DNA of 64,000 nt from UBA5195 sp034432755 (lineage in GTDB: Bacteria; Chloroflexota; Anaerolineae; Anaerolineales; Villigracilaceae): contig DAOUBQ010000091.1 of assembly GCA_034432755.1 (NCBI GenBank), positions 4,605 to 68,604 on the forward strand. Reading direction: 5' to 3'. The notes beneath the pieces are model-generated. The model was not told the origin of the DNA, did not search any database, and was given only the letters and a program-made list of their open reading frames with translations. The position numbers and the translations under genes are program-made. Positions 59,436 to 64,000 of the stretch are shown piece after piece. Position 1 is the stretch's first letter, and each line of letters opens with the position of its first letter.

Positions 59436-61207
59436 TGGCGCACCATTATCCAAACTTCCGAAGCAGAAAAATGGACGATTGTCAGCGGGAAGGGCAGAAA
59501 GAAGCCGGGCGAGAGTTCGAGATTGGGGTTTTCGGGGGACGCGAGAGACGGAATCGCATCGAGGAACGAATCTACCGCGCGCACCTGCCCGGCTGATATT
59601 TGAATCTTGACCATTGGGCCGTTTTCTACCTGCAAGCGGACTCCGTCTGACAGGCGTTCCAGGCGATATTTCTCAGCCCAACCTGGCGTGAAGCGCGTCT
59701 GTGGCGCGAGCGCGAGCGGAATCTGGCTCTCGATAGATGGGGAGAAGGCCGCCTCCAGTCCGCTTTCGGTCAGCCGGTAGGCTTTCTCGCGCCGGTCCGC
59801 CGAGACGAAGCGAATCGCATTCTCCGTTATCTCGGCCTGGTACGGGCGGAAGGAATCGTCCGCATCTCCAAACGCGCCCATTATCTGGGCCGGGTCGGCG
59901 ACCTCGCCTTTCGACAAATCCCATTGCGCGCGGTCGCTCAGCCCGATGAAGAATTGCGCCGTCGGGCCAATCACCTGTTCACGCCCGGCAAAGAAGAAGA
60001 CCAGCCGCCCGCCATGCGGATTCAGCACAGCGTAGAATTTGTTTGAGGCGAGAATGCACAGGTCTTTGCACTTGGCTACAGGTGCGGGGTTTTGTGACCA
60101 AAGAGCGGCTTCTTCGAGAACCGGAACGAGCCAGGTATAATTTTGCGCCAGGGCCGGGTCGGATTTTTCTAGCATTTCTTTTGTGTAACTGATAGAGTCA
60201 AACGGCTTGTTGTTTGAGACGACCGGCAAGCCAGTTGAGCCTATAACAAAATAGGGGCGCGCCTTCAGCCAGGCAAAGGCCGGGTCGGCGTATTCTGGCG
60301 TTCCCCAGGTGCTGCGCTGGAAGTCGCCGCCGATGGGGAGTGGATTCGGCAACGGAGTGGGTAAGGGATAAACGGAGGATGCAGCGGATGGGTTAACGGA
60401 GGCCAGCAGGCGTTGGCGCGCTTCGAGGGGCAGGCCGTTGCGGCTCAGCTCGAATTGTAAAAAGGAGGCGGTGGGCGGGCTGCCGGCGGTTAAGGCCAGT
60501 AAACCCGATTTTTCCATGCGGCGGAGTTGTGCTGTGCCGCCCACGGCGTCTATGGCAGAAAGGACGGCGGGGGTGTTGGTGTCGGATAGGGTGAGGGGAA
60601 TCTGGTGCTTTTCGGCGGCCTTGAGCAGGCCGTGCAGGCCGTGTCGCTCGCCGCGCGGGCCGGTGTGGGCGCCATCCCAGTGCCGCCAGGCTTGGATGGG
60701 CGTGGCGGCGGGCGAGAAAGTGTTGGTGAAGATGAATTGCAGGGGCAGCGGCTCTATATCAACGCGCGCGCCGAGGGGGGTTTGCAGCCGTTCGGTGGCG
60801 GTTTCGACGAGGAGCAGGGTATCTGCTTGGGGGCGGCAGCCGGCCAGGGAGAGGTGGATGATGTCGGTAACGGTGTCCACTTGCAGCCGGGCATTTGGAG
60901 GGGGCGGAGATGCGCTGGAGAAAACGGTCACCCGTTCACCGAGCGAGAGGGTGAAGTGGTATTCTGGCGGGTCGGGCAGGTCGAGGAAGTCGAGTCGGAT
61001 TTCGCAGCGGGTGCCTGCCGGGCGGGCGAAGATGGCTGTTATATCGGAAGCAGGCTCAGGGGCGAAGGAAGCATCCAGCAGGCGCAAATGCTCCAGCGTC
61101 CAGGGTTGCGCTGAAGGGACGAGTCTGCCCATTCCCATCCCCAAAAAGAGAAAGAGGAGAAGCAGGGCAAAGACAGCAATGGGTGAACGGTGATTCCTAA
61201 TTTGCAA
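59432..61207 (-). CDS. Large exported or membrane-anchored protein of unknown function
   Basis: The 591-residue protein has an N-terminal helix (IAVFALLLLFLFLGMGMGRL) after a basic start, consistent with a signal anchor, then a long soluble part. A Pro-rich hinge PLPTPLPNPLPIGG around residue 290 may be a degenerate palindromic repeat. The second half (FFAGREQVIGPTAQFFIGLS, AITENAIRFVSADRREKAYR) looks beta-rich, like the accessory sheets of glycoside hydrolases, but I do not recognise a catalytic motif. The start is uncertain: the frame's first candidate is TTG (61207) inside a 7-bp GCAANNN array. Co-translated with a GT87 protein. Confidence 0.6.
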   Translation of the reverse strand: MQIRNHRSPIAVFALLLLFLFLGMGMGRLVPSAQPWTLEHLRLLDASFAPEPASDITAIFARPAGTRCEIRLDFLDLPDPPEYHFTLSLGERVTVFSSASPPPPNARLQVDTVTDIIHLSLAGCRPQADTLLLVETATERLQTPLGARVDIEPLPLQFIFTNTFSPAATPIQAWRHWDGAHTGPRGERHGLHGLLKAAEKHQIPLTLSDTNTPAVLSAIDAVGGTAQLRRMEKSGLLALTAGSPPTASFLQFELSRNGLPLEARQRLLASVNPSAASSVYPLPTPLPNPLPIGGDFQRSTWGTPEYADPAFAWLKARPYFVIGSTGLPVVSNNKPFDSISYTKEMLEKSDPALAQNYTWLVPVLEEAALWSQNPAPVAKCKDLCILASNKFYAVLNPHGGRLVFFFAGREQVIGPTAQFFIGLSDRAQWDLSKGEVADPAQIMGAFGDADDSFRPYQAEITENAIRFVSADRREKAYRLTESGLEAAFSPSIESQIPLALAPQTRFTPGWAEKYRLERLSDGVRLQVENGPMVKIQISAGQVRAVDSFLDAIPSLASPENPNLELSPGFFLPFPLTIVHFSASEVWIMVRQ

Positions 61208-61224
61208 CTTGCAATTCGCAATCT

Positions 61225-62382
61225 CTATGGCCTGGGCAGCAGGTTGCCTTTGTCGTCAAAGTAGGGCAGGCGGCGCATGTCGCCCAAAACGCGCACGTTT
61301 TTGCGGGAAATGTAAGCGCGGCCTTCGGTGAAGGCAGGGTATTGGATTTGATACCATTCGCCGATGAGGGAAATGCCGGTGATGTAAATTTCGTCCTTGA
61401 CTTTGAGCGTGCCAAGTTGCGCAGAAAGCGAATTTGGTTCAGCGTAAATGATGGTGTCGGCTTCCATGCGGGCGAGCGGCCCGGCCGGGGTGGGGCGGGG
61501 GGTGCTGGTTTCGGTGGGGGTGATGTTAGGGTCTAGGGTGGCGGGCGGCGGTTCGGGAGTGATGACAAAGCCCAGGGCGTCGAAGTAGGCCAGACCGGCA
61601 AAGCCGTCGGGCCCGGTCTGGAGGGCGTCGCTTGAAATCCAGGCTTTGCCTTCGGGGCCGGAGGGGTAGTCGAATTGCGCCCATTCGTTTTCGCCGTAGC
61701 GCCCGGTCAGGTTGATTTTTTGGCCGGCCGGTAAGATGGCCAATATCATGCAGCCCAAACTGGGGCAGACGCGGATGTTGGCAGGGGCGATGACGGTGGC
61801 CGGGCGAATTTTATCGCCTTCGGGAACAGGCGGGATGGGCAGGGGCGTGCCGCTGATTTGCCATAGGACGGGCGGGCGCAGGATGAGGTTGCCATTGGGG
61901 TCGTAGCTGGCAATGGGCAATTGGGTCAGGTCTGCGCCTTGCAGTTGGACTGCGCGTGAGATGACCCAGGCGTAGCCGCTGAGGGAGTCTTTCCATTCGA
62001 TGTAGAGCCAGGTGGCTTGTGGGTTGCGGGCCAAGACGTTGAATTTTTGGTTGAAGAAGATGCCGCCCAGGTTGGCGCTGCCGCGCCGGGGTTCGGAGCG
62101 AACGGTGAGGTTATCGCCAGCGAGGGCGGGGATGGGTTGCAGCACCACCTGAACGGTGGGTGTGGGGGTGAGGGTGGGCGGTTGCGGGGTTGCGGTGGCG
62201 GCGGGTTCGGGGGTGGGCGTGGCGAGCGAGGCCTGGCGGGTCACTTCGTAGACGGTGGTGAGCATGACGGCGGTGCGGATGGCGTTTACGTCAATGGTGG
62301 GGGTGGGTGGGTTGGCGTTGGAGAGGCCGCAGCCTGCCAGCAGGGTGAATAATATGAGGGAGGGTAGGATCTTTTTCAACAT
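61225..62382 (-). CDS. SH3-repeat lipoprotein
   Basis: The 385 residues begin MLKKILPSLILFTLLAGCGL with Cys18 in a lipobox, then Thr/Pro linkers. Three bacterial SH3-like domains follow: the first has NLTVRSEPRRGSANLGGIFF, the second NIRVCPSLGCMILAILPAG, the third TIIYAEPNSLSAQLGTL. Each is followed by a short YDxxGN-type linker (SYDPNGNLI, YFDALGFVI, YFDDKGNLL). SH3 domains of this type usually bind cell-wall or glycan material, so the protein is likely at the cell surface. It is 73 bases from a similar gene on the same strand. Confidence 0.8.
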   Translation of the reverse strand: MLKKILPSLILFTLLAGCGLSNANPPTPTIDVNAIRTAVMLTTVYEVTRQASLATPTPEPAATATPQPPTLTPTPTVQVVLQPIPALAGDNLTVRSEPRRGSANLGGIFFNQKFNVLARNPQATWLYIEWKDSLSGYAWVISRAVQLQGADLTQLPIASYDPNGNLILRPPVLWQISGTPLPIPPVPEGDKIRPATVIAPANIRVCPSLGCMILAILPAGQKINLTGRYGENEWAQFDYPSGPEGKAWISSDALQTGPDGFAGLAYFDALGFVITPEPPPATLDPNITPTETSTPRPTPAGPLARMEADTIIYAEPNSLSAQLGTLKVKDEIYITGISLIGEWYQIQYPAFTEGRAYISRKNVRVLGDMRRLPYFDDKGNLLPRP

Positions 62383-62455
62383 ACAAGTCCGTTTAGGGTT
62401 GGGTCAGTTGACTGCCAGGGTTGATTTGCAGTGCCAGTGGGCGTGGGCTTTCAGG

Positions 62456-63619
62456 TTATGGTTTCAGGCTGATTTTGAGGATGTAAGAGACATAACGCAG
62501 CGGGCCGCCAGAACCATCGGCGCGCAACACGAGCAGGTATTCTTGCCCGCCCAGCACTTTAACGGCCAGCCCGTATTGGCCGCAAACCAGTTGGGGGGCT
62601 TCAGGCAGGGGGTAGCCATCTTTGCGTAGGCTGGCCGTGATGCCGCCGTTTCCGGTGCAATCGAGCCGCAGGTAAACGTAACCGGCTTCGGAGGTGGGCA
62701 GGTAGGGGATGAAGGCCACCCAATCGGCGTCATCGCCATTGGGAGAGGATAAATCGCTCGAATAGGAAAAAGATTCCGCGCCGGAGGGTGAAAATTCCAG
62801 GCGAACGGCAGGGTTCTGTTCCGAATCGCCATCGCCAGCTGCCGGGGAGAAGGAGGTGGCGGTGAGAGTGGGCTGGCCGGGACTTCCGCCTTCGCTGGGG
62901 GCATAAACCAGGTTGCCCTGGTTGTCGTAGTAGGGCAATCCCTGTAAGTTGGGGGCTTCTACATAGGCGGCGGCTACCCAGCCAACTTCTTGCGTGCCGA
63001 TCGGATAGTAGATGCGGTACCAGGTGTTGGTCTGGTTGCGCCCGTTGAGGAGGACGACTTTGCCGGCTTCTATCATGCCGAGCGAATCAAAGGCCGAGGC
63101 TGGGCCAGCGCGGACGTTAATGGTGGTTTTGACCGTGGCAAAGTAGGGGTTGGTGGTGGCCGTAGGTTCTGGTGGTGGGGCGGGTGGCAGGTCTGGCACA
63201 GAGGCCTGCATAACGGGCAGGCTCGATAACTCGCGCCCTTCGAGTTTAATGAAACTGGCGGCCACCCAGCCGGTGGTAGAGGCGTTGGGGGGGTAGATGA
63301 CCATGAGCCACTGGTCGCTGGAATCACGTCCGATGACTTGTACGCTCGTGGAAGCAGGCAGCAGGCCAAGCGCATTCGCGTTGGAGGAGGGCGCGGAGCG
63401 AACGTTTACTTGCGTGCTGGTTGTTCCGCTGACGGGTGCGAACGTGGGGGCGATGGTGGGAGGGGCTGGGGTGAGGCTGGGGCGTGGGGTAAACGTGGGT
63501 GGCAGCGTAGCGGTGAAAAAGGGCCGGGGCGTGGGGGTGGCCGTTGGCTGCGCGGCAGGCGTTGCCGAACAGGCGGCAAGCAGGCTGCACAAGAAAATCA
63601 GGGCAATGGTTGTACGCAT
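62456..63619 (-). CDS. SH3-repeat lipoprotein, second copy
   Basis: The 387 residues start with the lipobox LIFLCSLLAACSA (Cys17) and a long Thr/Pro linker. Two SH3-like domains are clear (STQVNVRSAPSSNANALGLL and TTINVRAGPASAFDSLGMIE), the second followed by LPYYDNQGNLVYAP. A C-terminal beta domain (from about NPAVRLEFSPSGAE to the end, WVAFIPYLPTSEAGYVYLRL) replaces a third SH3. Probably surface bound. The pair of genes comes from a duplication that shuffled SH3 modules. Confidence 0.8.
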   Translation of the reverse strand: MRTTIALIFLCSLLAACSATPAAQPTATPTPRPFFTATLPPTFTPRPSLTPAPPTIAPTFAPVSGTTSTQVNVRSAPSSNANALGLLPASTSVQVIGRDSSDQWLMVIYPPNASTTGWVAASFIKLEGRELSSLPVMQASVPDLPPAPPPEPTATTNPYFATVKTTINVRAGPASAFDSLGMIEAGKVVLLNGRNQTNTWYRIYYPIGTQEVGWVAAAYVEAPNLQGLPYYDNQGNLVYAPSEGGSPGQPTLTATSFSPAAGDGDSEQNPAVRLEFSPSGAESFSYSSDLSSPNGDDADWVAFIPYLPTSEAGYVYLRLDCTGNGGITASLRKDGYPLPEAPQLVCGQYGLAVKVLGGQEYLLVLRADGSGGPLRYVSYILKISLKP

Positions 63620-63644
63620 GACCCTGATTTTACCCTGAATGCAA

Positions 63645-63696
63645 AAACCGCCGACCCAGAACGGAGCGGCGGTTTTGGCTGTCGGGGTGGACGGAT
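63645..63696. repeat. 52-bp direct repeat, copy with the tRNA-Pro 3' end only
   Basis: It is identical over 52 bases to 63719-63770 and includes 15 bases of the tRNA-Pro 3' end and the hairpin AACCGCCG...CGGCGGTT. The spacing between copies is 74 bases. Confidence 0.9.
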
Positions 63697-63718
63697 GGGT
63701 CCTGTCCCCTCAATGGGG

Positions 63719-63770
63719 AAACCGCCGACCCAGAACGGAGCGGCGGTTTTGGCTGTCGGGGTGGACGGAT
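63719..63770. repeat. 52-bp direct repeat, copy continuous with tRNA-Pro
   Basis: The 3' end of tRNA-Pro (63756-63770) plus its downstream hairpin. The hairpin (AACCGCCG / CGGCGGTT) is the likely terminator of the tRNA gene on the minus strand and is present twice because of the duplication. Confidence 0.9.
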
Positions 63771-63829
63771 TCGAACCGACGACCTCTTGCTCCCAAAGCA
63801 AGCGCGCTAGCCAGCTGCGCTACACCCCG
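63756..63829 (-). tRNA. tRNA-Pro (anticodon TGG)
   Basis: The acceptor stem CGGGGTG pairs with CACCCCG; the anticodon stem CTTGC/GCAAG encloses the seven-base loop TTTGGGA with anticodon TGG, and the T-loop is TTCGAAT. CCA is not encoded. TATACT (63847-63852 on the minus strand) lies 17 bases upstream. Confidence 0.95.
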
Positions 63830-63895
63830 ATAAATAAACAGCACGCAGTATAATGCAAACCAGCCACCATCGTCAATGCCAGCAATTCTCAATCA

Positions 63896-64000
63896 CATGG
63901 CTTTCTCAAAGTCTGGTTTCAGGCTAAAAAACAAACAGGATAGACAGGATTTCGGGATAAGCCGCGCGCAAAGCAGGTCGAAAACCTCCTGTTTATCCTG
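63896..64000. repeat. CATGGCTTTCTC dispersed repeat, copy B (cut by window edge)
   Basis: CATGGCTTTCTCAAAGTCTG, then AACAGGATAGACAGGAT, GCGCAAAGCAGGTC and CTCCTGTTTATCCTG follow in the same order as the copy at 21336. It continues past the window end. No gene is seen from 63830 to the end. Confidence 0.8.

Noticed and set aside
59432..61207. Call of the large exported protein as a polysaccharide deacetylase or glycosidase
   Set aside because: No His/Asp or catalytic Glu pattern of those families could be located; only the fold impression remained.

Overview
The window reads as a chromosomal segment of a Chloroflexota bacterium, most likely class Anaerolineae. This placement is an inference. 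It rests on lipobox proteins followed by long Thr/Pro linkers, SH3-repeat lipoproteins, many GT-C membrane glycosyltransferases, no lipopolysaccharide genes, a complete 14-gene nuo operon and a moderately high G+C content. No 16S rRNA or other decisive marker is present.

Layout. (1) 1-14837, plus strand: an envelope glycan cluster with GDP-mannose 4,6-dehydratase, a GtrB/DPM1-like GT2, four GT-C-type multispanning proteins, two UPF0104/LPG-synthase-TM paralogues, a GT4 and a 41-residue coupled ORF. A decayed restriction-modification locus (5929-7669) interrupts it. (2) 14840-17020, minus: membrane protein, GNAT-like protein, FmdB-type zinc ribbon. (3) 17116-18503, plus: gmk and rhomboid protease. 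(4) 18504-21260, minus: gatB, enoyl-CoA hydratase, acidic hypothetical protein. (5) 21463-24992, minus: fixXCBA. (6) 25202-40232, plus: nuoA to nuoN, divergent from fix. (7) 40291-51545: YciI-like protein, cupin, membrane protein, LysM protein, two SAM methyltransferases, two GT87 proteins, SET-domain protein, acpS, capsule-type glycosyltransferase, BMP-like lipoprotein. (8) 51587-54048, minus: glpK and fmt. (9) 54138-56612: beta-mannosidase behind a LacI-type operator. (10) 56676-58002, minus: infC-rpmI-rplT, then tRNA-Arg(CCT) on plus. (11) 58263-63619, minus: a third GT87 protein, a large exported protein and two SH3 lipoproteins, followed by tRNA-Pro(TGG).

Working together. Gmd, the GT2 and the GT-C proteins fit a pathway in which mannose-derived sugars are moved on lipid carriers and transferred outside the membrane. 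FixABCX and Nuo both act on NADH and quinone, and share a divergent 209-bp control region, so they may form one electron-transfer module. infC-rpmI-rplT, gatB, fmt and the tRNAs are translation housekeeping.

The most unusual property of the window is its repeats. At least six small families occur between genes and inside open reading frames: 7- and 8-bp tandem arrays like the STRRs of cyanobacteria, a CCCTCACC...GGTGAGGG palindrome, a GGTCGAG...GAGACC element, a GCAAGATA palindrome, a MITE-like element with a second repeat nested in it, and a CATGGCTTTCTC element. Copies inside nuoG, fmt, two GT-C genes, a methyltransferase and a capsule-type glycosyltransferase keep the frame and add short peptides, like Rickettsia palindromic elements. 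Some arrays supply start or stop codons.
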